Below, one piece after another: positions 1-7,725 of a stretch of DNA of 64,000 bases (position 1 is its first letter; the number at the start of each line of letters is the position of its first letter). Source of the stretch: Roseomonas sp. (GTDB lineage: Bacteria; Pseudomonadota; Alphaproteobacteria; Acetobacterales; Acetobacteraceae); assembly GCA_020249505.1 (NCBI GenBank), contig JADCFN010000028.1, positions 1 to 64,000 on the forward strand, given 5' to 3'. A program made the position numbers and the translations under genes. Under the pieces are notes generated by a model that worked only from the letters and a program-made list of their open reading frames with translations, was not told where the DNA came from and did no database searches.

Positions 1-126
1 GACGGGCAGACACCGGACGAGGCCTATTTTACCGCGCTGCCATCAATTCCGATGGCGGCCTAACCAAGGTAGGAATACACTTAGGAGACGCCCAGGAACT
101 GTTCAAACAAACCGAGCCACCTCTAG
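1..126 (+). mobile_element. 3' end of an IS3-family insertion sequence (partial transposase C-terminus)
   Basis: Frame 1 from the first base reads a 20-residue C-terminus containing DGQTPDEAYF and stops at 61-63. The TPDEAYF tail is typical of the end of IS3-family OrfB (DDE) transposases. Shortly after the stop comes the non-coding tail common beyond these genes, which in another frame reads LFKQTEPPL. The body of the element lies outside the window. The right terminal repeat could not be fixed, so the end near 126 is approximate. The insertion sits about 65 bases upstream of the next gene and may have replaced or supplied its promoter. Confidence 0.65.
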
Positions 127-190
127 CGACGACTTGGCCCCCGACTTGGCCTAAGCTGCGCGCTGCTGGGATTCGGGAAAGACAGTCACT

Positions 191-1084
191 TTGGGGGATA
201 ATTCAACGCTACGCGGTGTGGCGCTGATGGTGGTGGCCATGGGGATGCTGCCGCTCTTGGATGTTTGCGCCAAATTCCTGGGCCAAGGCGGCATACCCAT
301 TCTGCAAATTGTCTGGGCGCGCATGTTCTTCGGCGCGGTCTTTACCCTGCCCTTTGCCTGGCAGGTGGCCGGCGCCCGAGCCCTGTGGCCCGATAGGCCC
401 GGCTTTCACGCGGCGCGTGCGGCGTTTCTGGTGGGGTCCACCGCGTGTTTCTTCGGCGCCATCAACTTCATGCCGATTGCCGATAGCCTGGCGATTTTCT
501 TCGTGCAGCCTTTGCTGATTACAGCGCTTTCGCCGCTTTTGCTGAAGGAGAAGGTAGGCCCGCGGCGCTGGGCGGCCGTCGCGATTGGCTTTTGCGGCAC
601 GCTGATCATCATCCGGCCCGGTTTGCAGGAATTCAACCCAGGCATGGCGCTGGCTTTTGCATCCGGCACCTGCATGGCGCTTTATATGCTGATCACGCGG
701 CGGCTGGCGCGGGATGAAGACCCGTTGATGACAACCTTCCACACCAGCCTGATGGGGGCGGCAATGATGAGCCTAACGCTGCCCTTTTTGTGGCAGGCAC
801 CCGATGCCGAGGAATGGGGCTTGTTGCTAATGCTGGCGGCGATTGCGGTGGCCGGGCATTTCCTGATTGCGCGCGCCTATACCATGGCCGAGGCATCGCT
901 TCTGGCCCCGCTAGCCTATACCGAGATGATCATGGCAACACTCGCCGGCTGGTGGTTCTTTGGCGAAATGCCCGATGGATGGACCTTTGTGGGGGTCGCG
1001 ATCCTGATTACCTGCGCGATTTACATCTCAGTGCGCGAAAGGGTGCGGCGGGTTTCGGTAGTGCGAGAATTTGAGCAGCCCTGA
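191..1084 (+). CDS. DMT-superfamily (EamA) inner-membrane transporter
   Basis: This 297-residue protein is almost entirely hydrophobic, with about ten membrane segments in two five-helix halves, as expected of the drug/metabolite exporter superfamily (RhaT/EamA type). The first half begins with the helix around GVALMVVAMGMLPLLD. The second half starts near residue 155 (GMALAFASGTCMALYMLITR). The substrate cannot be predicted. TTG at 191 is the earliest start that gives a complete first helix; a GGGAAAG lies about ten bases upstream. An internal ATG (227) would cut into helix 1. The gene stands alone after the IS3 tail, so its native promoter may be displaced. Confidence 0.8.
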   Translation: MGDNSTLRGVALMVVAMGMLPLLDVCAKFLGQGGIPILQIVWARMFFGAVFTLPFAWQVAGARALWPDRPGFHAARAAFLVGSTACFFGAINFMPIADSLAIFFVQPLLITALSPLLLKEKVGPRRWAAVAIGFCGTLIIIRPGLQEFNPGMALAFASGTCMALYMLITRRLARDEDPLMTTFHTSLMGAAMMSLTLPFLWQAPDAEEWGLLLMLAAIAVAGHFLIARAYTMAEASLLAPLAYTEMIMATLAGWWFFGEMPDGWTFVGVAILITCAIYISVRERVRRVSVVREFEQP

Positions 1085-1532
1085 GAGGAGGATTTCCCAC
1101 GCCATTGGTGCCTTTTCCCATCAAAAAACCAGCTGTGCAGTGCCCGTCGTCAAATCATTTGAGACCAAGGGGCGGGCTTTGTAACGGAGTATCCGGCCCA
1201 TCCGAGGGAAAGGTATAAAGTCGGCTGCCCTATCGATGGGGTCTTCCCTTCCACCCATATAACCTCGTGCACAAAATCTCTGATGGGCCACGCCTTCTGC
1301 GGGCTTTAGATTGCTCTCTGCCTCGCCGCGCACGAAAACCCCGAAACCAGGCGCCGCGGTTATTCCACCCAGTGCCAATCTGGGTAAGCGCGGTTCAAGT
1401 GCAGCTTCTTTCTCAAGTTGCCCCCCAAACCTTTGTTTGATCGCATTTTCCGAGTCGTGAAGAGTTTCCACTTGGCTTGAAAATGCTCTAACACCCTTCG
1501 CGATGCAGCACGGCAAAGCGGGGGCCTAGGCC
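1085..1532. other. Gene-poor interval of 448 bases
   Basis: No convincing gene lies here. The stretch has visibly lower GC than its surroundings. A 131-codon minus-strand frame (1121-1516) has no recognisable homology, no ribosome site, and starts inside the palindromic repeat at 1432-1488, so I do not call it. The only definite structure is that repeat. The region may be a decayed gene. Confidence 0.5.
1432..1488. repeat. Dispersed palindromic intergenic repeat, copy 1
   Basis: The core at 1443-1486 runs from GCATTTTC to the complementary GAAAATGC, enclosing CGAGTCG and an inner hairpin ending CCACTTGG. The flank TTTGTTTGATC on the left is shared with copy 2 (12753-12809). The inner stem is imperfect in this copy (GTGAAGAG in place of CCAAGTG). 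Read in reverse the layout resembles the extragenic palindromes (RPE-like) that I recall from Rhizobiales genomes. It lies 44 bases upstream of the MaoC gene. Confidence 0.8.
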
Positions 1533-1982
1533 ATGGCGGAAATCTATTTCTTTGAAGACCTGACGGTGGGGCTGACCGCCAAATTTTCCAAAACCATCAC
1601 GGAAGCCGATATCGTGCTGTTTGCCGCCGTCACCGGCGATACGAACCCCATGCATCTGGATGCGGAATATGCCGCCACCTCCATTTTCAAGGAACGCATC
1701 GCCCATGGGATGTTGGCCGCCGGGCTGATCACCAAGGTGCTCGGCACGCAACTCCCCGGGCCGGGCACGATCTATATGTCGCAAACGCTGAAATTCCGCG
1801 CCCCGGTGAAAATCGGCGAAACCGTCACTGCCATTGTCGAAGTCGCCGCACTCCATCCCGAAAAGCACCGCGCGACGCTGAAAACCGTGTGTCTCGTCAA
1901 GGGTGAACCGGTGCTGGAGGGGGAGGCTTATGTCTCCGTCCCCTCCCGCGCCGCAGCTTCCACCAGCAAGGCAGCGGAGTAA
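1533..1982 (+). CDS. MaoC-family (R)-specific enoyl-CoA hydratase
   Basis: The 149-residue protein is a single hot-dog domain. The hydratase motif is intact: D36 and H41 in AAVTGDTNPMHLD are the expected catalytic Asp/His pair of PhaJ/MaoC enzymes, which hydrate trans-2-enoyl-CoA to (R)-3-hydroxyacyl-CoA. Length and N-terminus (FFEDLTVGLTAKFSKTITEAD) fit the short PhaJ type. A GGGGG tract upstream of the ATG at 1533 could serve as ribosome site. The gene is followed after four bases by the LOG-family gene and then ribF, so the three are probably one transcript. Substrate chain length is not visible; a supply of PHA monomers or fatty-acid breakdown are both possible. Confidence 0.88.
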   Translation: MAEIYFFEDLTVGLTAKFSKTITEADIVLFAAVTGDTNPMHLDAEYAATSIFKERIAHGMLAAGLITKVLGTQLPGPGTIYMSQTLKFRAPVKIGETVTAIVEVAALHPEKHRATLKTVCLVKGEPVLEGEAYVSVPSRAAASTSKAAE

Positions 1983-1986
1983 GCCC

Positions 1987-2568
1987 ATGCGCCGCGTTTG
2001 CGTTTTTGCCGGTTCCGCCGCCGGCGCCCGCCCGGAATATGCCGCCGCCGCCGCCGCGCTGGGCCGAGAGATCGCCGCGCGCGGGCTTGGCCTGGTTTAT
2101 GGCGGGGGCGGGGTTGGGCTGATGGGCGCGGTTTCCGCCGCCGCGCAGGCCGCAGGAGCTGAGGTGATTGGCATCATCCCCCATGGGCTGGTGGCACGCG
2201 AAGCGGGGGCGAAGCAGCTCAAGGATATGCGCGTGGTCGCTTCCATGCATGAACGCAAGGCGCTGATGGCCGAGCTTTCCGATGGCTTCATCGTGCTGCC
2301 CGGCGGCTATGGCAGCCTGGAGGAAGCGGTGGAAACCCTGACATGGTTGCAGCTTGGCATTCAGCGCAAGGGCATCGTTTTCGTGGATACGCTCGGCTAT
2401 TGGCAGAAGCTGATGGGTGCGCTGGATCACATGGTGGCTGAAGGCTTTGTGCGGGCGGAAATGCGCGCCGCGGCCATGCTGGCGGCGGATGGTGCCGCCG
2501 CGATTGATGCACTCGCACGCTTCATGCCGCCCGATGTGCCGCGCTGGCTGAACCCCGGAGAAACCTGA
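1987..2568 (+). CDS. LOG-family (TIGR00730) Rossmann-fold nucleotide 5'-monophosphate phosphoribohydrolase
   Basis: From ATG 1987 this is a 193-residue protein of the LOG/YvdD family. The N-terminus (RRVCVFAGSAAGARPEY) and the block PGGYGSLEE at 105-113 match the family, where PGGxGTxxE forms the nucleotide-binding and catalytic site; Ser replaces the usual Thr. M88-HERK is also conserved. Members release the base from cytokinin riboside monophosphates or AMP-like nucleotides; the true bacterial substrate is often unknown. An upstream in-frame ATG (1903) lies inside the MaoC gene and gives an unlikely leader. The stop overlaps the ribF start in TGATG, suggesting translational coupling. Confidence 0.87.
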   Translation: MRRVCVFAGSAAGARPEYAAAAAALGREIAARGLGLVYGGGGVGLMGAVSAAAQAAGAEVIGIIPHGLVAREAGAKQLKDMRVVASMHERKALMAELSDGFIVLPGGYGSLEEAVETLTWLQLGIQRKGIVFVDTLGYWQKLMGALDHMVAEGFVRAEMRAAAMLAADGAAAIDALARFMPPDVPRWLNPGET

Positions 2569-3494
2569 TGGCAGCGCAAATCTTCTCCGATTGGCGTTCC
2601 ATCCCCAAGGAAGCGCGTGGTGCGACCGTGGCGCTCGGCAATTTTGATGGCGTGCATCTAGGCCATGTCGCGGTGCTGAAGGCCGCACAAGCGGCGCGGC
2701 CCGAACTGCCTCTGGCGGTGCTGACCTTTGAGCCGCATCCGCGCGAACACTTCCGCCCGGATGATCCGGCCTTTCGGCTGACTCTGCTTCCAGCCAAGGC
2801 GGCTTGTCTTGCCGATGCTGGGGCGCGCTTTGTCTATGCGCTGCGTTTTGATGATGAATTCGCCGCACTTTCGGCGGAAGCCTTTGTGGATCAGGTGCTG
2901 CATAAGGCGCTGGGGGCGAAGCATTTGGCGAGCGGGCCTGATTTCGCCTTCGGCAATCGGCGCGGCGGCGATGTGCGTTTTCTGGCGCGTGAGGCCGCTG
3001 CGCGCGGCATGGGGCTTTCCATCGTACCGCCTTTGGAACAAGGGGGAGAGGCGATTTCGTCCACCCGCATCCGCCGGCTGTTGCAGGATGGCTATCCGGA
3101 TCGGGCGGCGGAAAAGCTTGGCCGGCCATGGGAAATCCGTGGCACGGTGGTGCATGGGGATAAGCTGGGGCGGGTGCTCGGCTGGCCGACGGCGAATATC
3201 TGGCTCGATCGGCATTTGGAACCGGCGCGGGGGGTTTATGCCGTGACGGTGGCGCTGCCGGGGGGCGGGGCGGCAAAGGGCGTTGCTAATGTCGGGCGCC
3301 GGCCGACACTCGGCGGCGATAAGGTGACGCGGTTGGAGGTTTATATCTTCGATTTCGCGGGCGATATTTACGGCCAGGAAATCGGGGTGCGGCTGGTGCA
3401 GTTCCTGCGCCCAGATGCGAAGTTTGATGGGTTGGAAACGCTGAAGGCCGCCATTGAAGCGGATGTGGCGAATGCCCGCGCGGCGCTGGCTTGA
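2568..3494 (+). CDS. ribF: Bifunctional riboflavin kinase / FMN adenylyltransferase
   Basis: This 308-residue cytoplasmic enzyme makes FMN and then FAD from riboflavin. The N-terminal adenylyltransferase half carries GNFDGVHLGH (24-33), the nucleotidyltransferase HxGH-type motif, and an ISSTRIR block near 160. The C-terminal flavokinase half has GRVLGWPTANI with its PTAN signature, then GVANVGRRPT. Length is standard. It shares one base with the stop of the preceding gene (TGATG), so it is probably translated from the same message. No FMN riboswitch is visible, which fits its internal operon position. It precedes ileS, a common alphaproteobacterial order (ribF-ileS-lspA). Confidence 0.95.
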   Translation: MAAQIFSDWRSIPKEARGATVALGNFDGVHLGHVAVLKAAQAARPELPLAVLTFEPHPREHFRPDDPAFRLTLLPAKAACLADAGARFVYALRFDDEFAALSAEAFVDQVLHKALGAKHLASGPDFAFGNRRGGDVRFLAREAAARGMGLSIVPPLEQGGEAISSTRIRRLLQDGYPDRAAEKLGRPWEIRGTVVHGDKLGRVLGWPTANIWLDRHLEPARGVYAVTVALPGGGAAKGVANVGRRPTLGGDKVTRLEVYIFDFAGDIYGQEIGVRLVQFLRPDAKFDGLETLKAAIEADVANARAALA

Positions 3495-3502
3495 CCACCC
3501 GT

Positions 3503-3577
3503 ATGGCCCGCGCCCATATGCTCACCATGAAAATCGTGATGATACCGGCGCGAATTACCCGCCCGGCCTTCTGCTGA
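3503..3577 (+). promoter_or_regulatory. Possible 24-codon leader peptide with clustered Ile codons upstream of ileS
   Basis: ATG 3503 opens a frame that ends at TGA 3575-3577 and has further in-frame ATGs at 3518 and 3527. Codons 3533 (ATC), 3542 (ATA) and 3554 (ATT) are three different isoleucine codons within 24 bases, and the stop lies inside a perfect hairpin (3562-3585). The arrangement recalls an amino-acid attenuator for the isoleucyl-tRNA synthetase that follows. There is no good ribosome site and no long T-tract, so this is a hypothesis. Confidence 0.25.
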
Positions 3578-3585
3578 AGGCCGGG
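3562..3585 (+). terminator. Strong hairpin between ribF and ileS
   Basis: CCCGGCCTTC (3562-3571) pairs perfectly with GAAGGCCGGG (3576-3585) around a TGCT loop. The sequence downstream is pyrimidine-rich (GTTCTTCTTCG) but not a clean T-run. It could be a weak ribF terminator or the terminator arm of an ileS attenuator. Confidence 0.5.
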
Positions 3586-3656
3586 ACTGAGCGTTCTTCT
3601 TCGTCACCCTAGCCGCTCCCTCGGCGGCCCGAGATTAGCCCGCAAGGCTCGAAAAC

Positions 3657-6548
3657 ATGAATGATAGCCCCAAAGAGGCCCGCGATTATCGCGGCACCGT
3701 CTTCCTACCGCAGACCGGCTTTCCCATGCGCGGCGATTTGCCGAAGCGTGAGCCCGATACGCTCGCGCGCTGGGACCGACTGAAGCTGTGGGAGAGGCTC
3801 CGCGCGCAATCCAAAGGGCGGGAGGCATTCGTACTCCATGACGGCCCGCCCTATGCCAATGGCAATCTGCATATCGGCCATGCGCTCAACAAAATTCTCA
3901 AGGATGTGATCAACCGCGCCGCGCAAATGGCCGGCTATGATGCGAATTACGTCCCCGGCTGGGATTGCCACGGCCTGCCGATTGAATGGAAGGTTGAAGA
4001 AGAATACCGCAATAAGGGCCGCGACAAGGATGCGGTGCCCGTTTTGGATTTCCGCGCCGAATGCCGCGCCTATGCCGAACATTGGCTGGAAGTGCAACGC
4101 GAAGAATTCATCCGCCTTGGCGTCGCCGGTGATTGGGCAGATCGTTACGCGACGATGGATTTCGCCTCGGAAGCCGCGATTGCGGGGGAGATCGGCAAGT
4201 TTCTGATGAATGGGTCACTCTATCGCGGGCTGCGCCCGGTGATGTGGAGCCCGGTTGAGAAAACCGCGCTGGCGGAAGCGGAGATTGAATATCACGATCA
4301 TGTCAGCCCGACGCTGCATGCGAAGTTCCGCATTCGAGATACAAAACTCGATGTGCCGAACGGGACCTGCATTGTCATTTGGACTACCACGCCTTGGACC
4401 ATCCCAGGCAACCGGGCAATCGCCTATGGCCCAGAAATTGACTACGCTGTAATTGAAGTCGAGAAGGTAAATGAAGGGTCACATCTGAACCCTGAGCGCG
4501 GCGAGTTTCTTGTTGTGGCCTTGCAACTTTTGCCGAATTTTTTGAAGGATGCTCAAATCGTCGAGTATAAACAAGTAGGGGCTGCGTTTAAGGGCACTGA
4601 GCTTGTAGGGACGATTGCCGCGCATCCCCTCTCGCGCGATCAGTTTTCGCACGTTAATCCCCCGCCCGAGGGTATGGAAATTCTCGCTTCTTGCCTTGAT
4701 TATGTTTTCGATGTGCCTTTGCTGCCCGGTGACTTTGTCACCACCGAAGCCGGCACGGGCTTTGTGCATATCGCGCCTGGCCATGGCGAGGATGACTTCA
4801 ATCTGGGCCGCGCACATAATCTGCCGATCCCGGAAACCGTCAATGATGACGGCACCTTCACCCATCACGCGCCAGGCTTTGAGGGCTTGCATGTCTTCAA
4901 GGCGCATACAGCGGTTTATACTGCGATGGAGGCAGCGGGGACGCTCGCTGCCACGGGCAAGCTGAGCCATAGCTATCCGCATAGCTGGCGGTCCAAGAAG
5001 CCGGTGATTTTCCGCGCGACGCCGCAATGGTTCATCGCGATGGATGATGCCAATGCGATCCGCGCCAAATCTTTGGATGCCATCGCCAAGACGCATTTCG
5101 TGCCGGAGGCGGGGCGGAATCGCATTGGTTCCATGGTCGCGGCGCGGCCCGATTGGTGCATCAGCCGCCAGCGCGCCTGGGGCGTGCCGATTCCAGTATT
5201 TGTGAGCAAGCAGTCGGGCGAGCCGCTGCGTGATCCGGCCATCATCGAACGCGTGATGGAAGCCTTCCGCGCTGAGGGCGCGGATGCCTGGTATAAGCCA
5301 GGTGCGGCGGCGCGCTTCCTCGGCCCAGACCGTGATCCGGCTGCCTATGAGCAGGTGATGGATATTGTGGATGTCTGGTTTGAATCGGGCTCCACCCACG
5401 CCTTTGTGCTGCCGCCGCGCGGCTTGCCCTTCCCGGCTAATCTTTATCTGGAAGGCTCGGACCAGCATCGCGGCTGGTTCCATTCATCGCTGTTGGAATC
5501 GGTTGGCACCAATGGTGTCGCGCCCTTCAAGGCCGTGCTGACGCATGGTTTTGTGCTGGATGAGCAGGGGCGGAAAATGTCCAAATCCATGGGCAATGTG
5601 ACCGCGCCGCAGGATGTGATGAAGCAATATGGCGCGGATATTCTGCGCCTATGGGTGATGAATTCCGATACCGCGCTGGATCTGCGCATTGGCCCGGAAA
5701 TCCTGAAGCAGCAGGCGGAATTGTATCGGCGCATCCGCAACACCTTGCGCTGGCTGCTCGGTAATCTGGATGGTTTCTCGGAAGATGAGATCGTTCCCTA
5801 TGGCGAATTGCCGGAACTGGAGCGTTGGCTGCTGCATCGCTTGACTGAATTGGATGCGAAGATCAGGCGCGCGGTTGAAACCCATGACTGGACCGGGGTT
5901 TATCCGGAAATCCATCAGTTTTGCGCCACTGATCTTTCGGCATTTTACTTTGATATCCGGAAGGACAGCCTGTATTGCGATGCCCCGGATGCGCTGCGCC
6001 GGCGTGCCGCGCGCACAGTGTTGGATATTCTGCATCGCTGCCTGTGTGCCTGGTTCGCGCCGGTCTTGGTCTTCACGGCTGAGGAAGCGTGGCTCGCGCG
6101 TTTCCCGGATCAGGGGGGGAGTGTGCATTTGCTCGATTTCCCCTTTGTGCCCGAAGGCTGGAAGGATCAGGTACTGGCCGCGAAATGGGCGCGCTTGCGG
6201 GAATTGCGCCGTGCCGTGACGGGTGCGCTTGAACGTGCGCGTGTGGCGCAGGAGATTGGTTCATCCCTGCAAGCTTCGCCGGTGTTGCATGTGGCGCCTG
6301 AGGATGCCGCGTTGTTGACGCCTGAGTTGTGGGCGGAGCTTTGTATTACTTCGGGCTTCGCGCTTTCCTCCGATGTGGCGCCTGAGGGTGCTTTTGTGGC
6401 CGATGGTGTTGCCGATGCTGCCGCGGTGTTCCGCCCCGCCCCCGGTTTAAAGTGCGACCGCTGCTGGCGTGTCCTGCCCGAAGTCGGCGAATGTTCGTCT
6501 CACCCCACGCTGTGCCGCCGCTGCGACGCAGTGGTCGAGGCGCTTTAG
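3657..6548 (+). CDS. ileS: Isoleucyl-tRNA synthetase
   Basis: This 963-residue class Ia synthetase charges tRNA-Ile. The HIGH motif is at residues 72-75 (LHIGHALNK) and the KMSKS loop at 640-644. A CP1 editing domain lies between them; TTTPWTIPGN and HGEDDF are its hallmarks. The C-terminus ends in a zinc finger with Cys933, 936, 953 and 956. Length is normal for proteobacteria. It begins at ATG 3657, about 160 bases after ribF. Bases 4441-4620, inside the editing domain, are only about 48% GC against about 60% on either side. The stop TAG overlaps the GTG start of lspA. Confidence 0.97.
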   Translation: MNDSPKEARDYRGTVFLPQTGFPMRGDLPKREPDTLARWDRLKLWERLRAQSKGREAFVLHDGPPYANGNLHIGHALNKILKDVINRAAQMAGYDANYVPGWDCHGLPIEWKVEEEYRNKGRDKDAVPVLDFRAECRAYAEHWLEVQREEFIRLGVAGDWADRYATMDFASEAAIAGEIGKFLMNGSLYRGLRPVMWSPVEKTALAEAEIEYHDHVSPTLHAKFRIRDTKLDVPNGTCIVIWTTTPWTIPGNRAIAYGPEIDYAVIEVEKVNEGSHLNPERGEFLVVALQLLPNFLKDAQIVEYKQVGAAFKGTELVGTIAAHPLSRDQFSHVNPPPEGMEILASCLDYVFDVPLLPGDFVTTEAGTGFVHIAPGHGEDDFNLGRAHNLPIPETVNDDGTFTHHAPGFEGLHVFKAHTAVYTAMEAAGTLAATGKLSHSYPHSWRSKKPVIFRATPQWFIAMDDANAIRAKSLDAIAKTHFVPEAGRNRIGSMVAARPDWCISRQRAWGVPIPVFVSKQSGEPLRDPAIIERVMEAFRAEGADAWYKPGAAARFLGPDRDPAAYEQVMDIVDVWFESGSTHAFVLPPRGLPFPANLYLEGSDQHRGWFHSSLLESVGTNGVAPFKAVLTHGFVLDEQGRKMSKSMGNVTAPQDVMKQYGADILRLWVMNSDTALDLRIGPEILKQQAELYRRIRNTLRWLLGNLDGFSEDEIVPYGELPELERWLLHRLTELDAKIRRAVETHDWTGVYPEIHQFCATDLSAFYFDIRKDSLYCDAPDALRRRAARTVLDILHRCLCAWFAPVLVFTAEEAWLARFPDQGGSVHLLDFPFVPEGWKDQVLAAKWARLRELRRAVTGALERARVAQEIGSSLQASPVLHVAPEDAALLTPELWAELCITSGFALSSDVAPEGAFVADGVADAAAVFRPAPGLKCDRCWRVLPEVGECSSHPTLCRRCDAVVEAL

Positions 6549-7105
6549 TGTCGGCGGGGTCCGGGGAGACACTGTCTCCCCGGCGGGGGTCTGGGGGCAG
6601 CGCCCCCGGCCTTTTCCGCCTAGGTCTGATATTTGCGGCTGTGATTTTTGTATTCGACCAATTGTCGAAGTGGTGGGTGTTGGATGTAGTGCTGTTACCG
6701 GAGCGCCAGCACATCCCCCTGTTTTCGGCTGGCCCTTTTGGCCTTGATCTGACCATGGTCTGGAATCGGGGTGTCACTTTCGGCCTGTTTTCCGGCGATG
6801 GCCCTTGGAATCATTTGATTTTGGCCGGGCTTGGGGTCGCGATTGCCATTTTTCTGCTGCGCTGGCTGAAGCGGGCCGAGGGGCGGATGGTGGCTTTGGC
6901 GCTGGGGGCGGTGATTGGCGGCGCCTTTGGCAATGTCGTGGATCGCTTGCGTTTTGGGGCGGTGGTAGACTTCGTGGATACCCATGCCTGGGGCTGGCAT
7001 TGGTATGTGTTCAATGTGGCGGATGCCGCGATTGTTTGCGGGGTGGGGGCGTTGTTGCTGGATGCCTTGTTGCCGCCACGCCAAACGCCTAAAGATAATT
7101 CATGA
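6548..7105 (+). CDS. lspA: Lipoprotein signal peptidase (signal peptidase II)
   Basis: LspA is the inner-membrane aspartyl protease that cuts lipoprotein signal peptides after diacylglyceryl modification. Four hydrophobic segments are present. The catalytic pair is intact: D132 in FGNVVDRLRF and D159 in VFNVADAAI, 27 residues apart as in E. coli. The start chosen is GTG 6548, which overlaps the ileS stop and gives 185 residues, about 20 more than usual. The extra N-terminal residues are encoded by the two hairpins at 6561-6607, so either these really code or translation begins farther in. The downstream lipoprotein gene overlaps its stop (ATGA). Confidence 0.9.
   Translation: MSAGSGETLSPRRGSGGSAPGLFRLGLIFAAVIFVFDQLSKWWVLDVVLLPERQHIPLFSAGPFGLDLTMVWNRGVTFGLFSGDGPWNHLILAGLGVAIAIFLLRWLKRAEGRMVALALGAVIGGAFGNVVDRLRFGAVVDFVDTHAWGWHWYVFNVADAAIVCGVGALLLDALLPPRQTPKDNS
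6561..6607 (+). repeat. Two tandem GC-rich hairpins at the ileS/lspA junction
   Basis: CCGGGGAGACA and TGTCTCCCCGG (6561-6583) form a perfect 11-bp palindrome about one base. GGGGGC (6593-6598) pairs with GCCCCC (6602-6607), followed by GGCCTTTTCC. Both hairpins are preceded by GGGGTC(C/T)GGGG, so they look like diverged copies of one unit. They resemble terminator-like or REP-like intergenic elements but lie within the lspA reading frame. Confidence 0.6.
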
Positions 7106-7677
7106 CTCGGCGTCTCAAGACCTTTTTGCCTGCTTTTTCGCTGCTGCTGCTGGTCGGCTGTGGGGAGAATACGGCGCGCTCGCTTGGCTTTATTCGTGAT
7201 GCGCCGGATGAATTCCGCGTGACCACCAGGGCGCCGCTTTCCATGCCGCCGGATATGGCGGGTGGCTTGCCTTCGCCAAGGGCGGGCGCGCCGCGCCCGA
7301 TGGAGCGCAGCGCGCGGGATGAGGCGGAGGCAGTTTTGGTGCCGTCTTTGGCGCTCCGGGACCCGCGCCAGCAGCCGCGTGCGGCTGGGGGCAGTGTGGG
7401 GGAAATGGCGCTGTTGCAGGCGGCCGGGCCGGCGCCGTCGCGCGATATTCGCCGCCAGGTGGATGAGGAAAGCCAAAGGCTTGATCGCCCGCCGCGTGAT
7501 TTGGCGGATCGCTTGATTTTCTGGCGTGATCCGCCGCCGCCTGGGATCGCGGTTGATCCGGGGCGTGAGCGTGAGCGCATTCGTGAAAATGCCGCGCTTG
7601 GGATTGAGGGCACGGCCGGTGATACGCCGATCCAGCAGCCGCGCGAGCAGAATATTTGGAGGAGGCTTGGCCTCTGA
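7102..7677 (+). CDS. DUF3035-type lipoprotein
   Basis: The 191-residue protein has a lipoprotein signal: a short basic N-terminus, a hydrophobic stretch, and the lipobox LLVGC with the modifiable Cys at about residue 20. After it comes APDEFRVTTRAPLSMPPD, the segment that defines DUF3035 proteins of alphaproteobacteria. The rest is Pro/Arg-rich and probably disordered. The start ATG overlaps the lspA stop in ATGA, a fitting coupling since LspA would process this protein. Placement next to M16 peptidases is common in alphaproteobacteria. The family has been linked to outer-membrane assembly, but its molecular job is not certain. Confidence 0.8.
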   Translation: MTRRLKTFLPAFSLLLLVGCGENTARSLGFIRDAPDEFRVTTRAPLSMPPDMAGGLPSPRAGAPRPMERSARDEAEAVLVPSLALRDPRQQPRAAGGSVGEMALLQAAGPAPSRDIRRQVDEESQRLDRPPRDLADRLIFWRDPPPPGIAVDPGRERERIRENAALGIEGTAGDTPIQQPREQNIWRRLGL

Positions 7678-7725
7678 CCCAAGGTTGGCTTGGTTTCTGG
7701 CCAGTCTGATACCATTTCTGGGGGC

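Noticed and set aside
130-151. Direct repeat of CGACTTGGCC with a 12-base period after the IS3 tail
   Set aside because: Too short and isolated to call a target-site duplication or operator; the element's left end is outside the window.
1121-1516. 131-codon minus-strand frame in the only gene-poor interval
   Set aside because: Its start lies inside the dispersed palindrome, there is no ribosome site, and no family is recognised. It could be a decayed gene but is not supported.
2400-2567. FMN riboswitch before ribF
   Set aside because: The region is coding for the LOG protein and ribF overlaps its stop; no RFN-element pattern is seen.
1897-3276. 459-codon minus-strand open frame across the LOG and ribF genes
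   Set aside because: It is antisense to two well-supported genes, is rich in Arg/Pro/Ala/His with no domain signature, and arises from high-GC third positions.
6452-6547. Earlier lspA start inside ileS
   Set aside because: It would add 32 non-conserved residues overlapping the ileS zinc-finger codons; GTG 6548 at the ileS stop is more natural.
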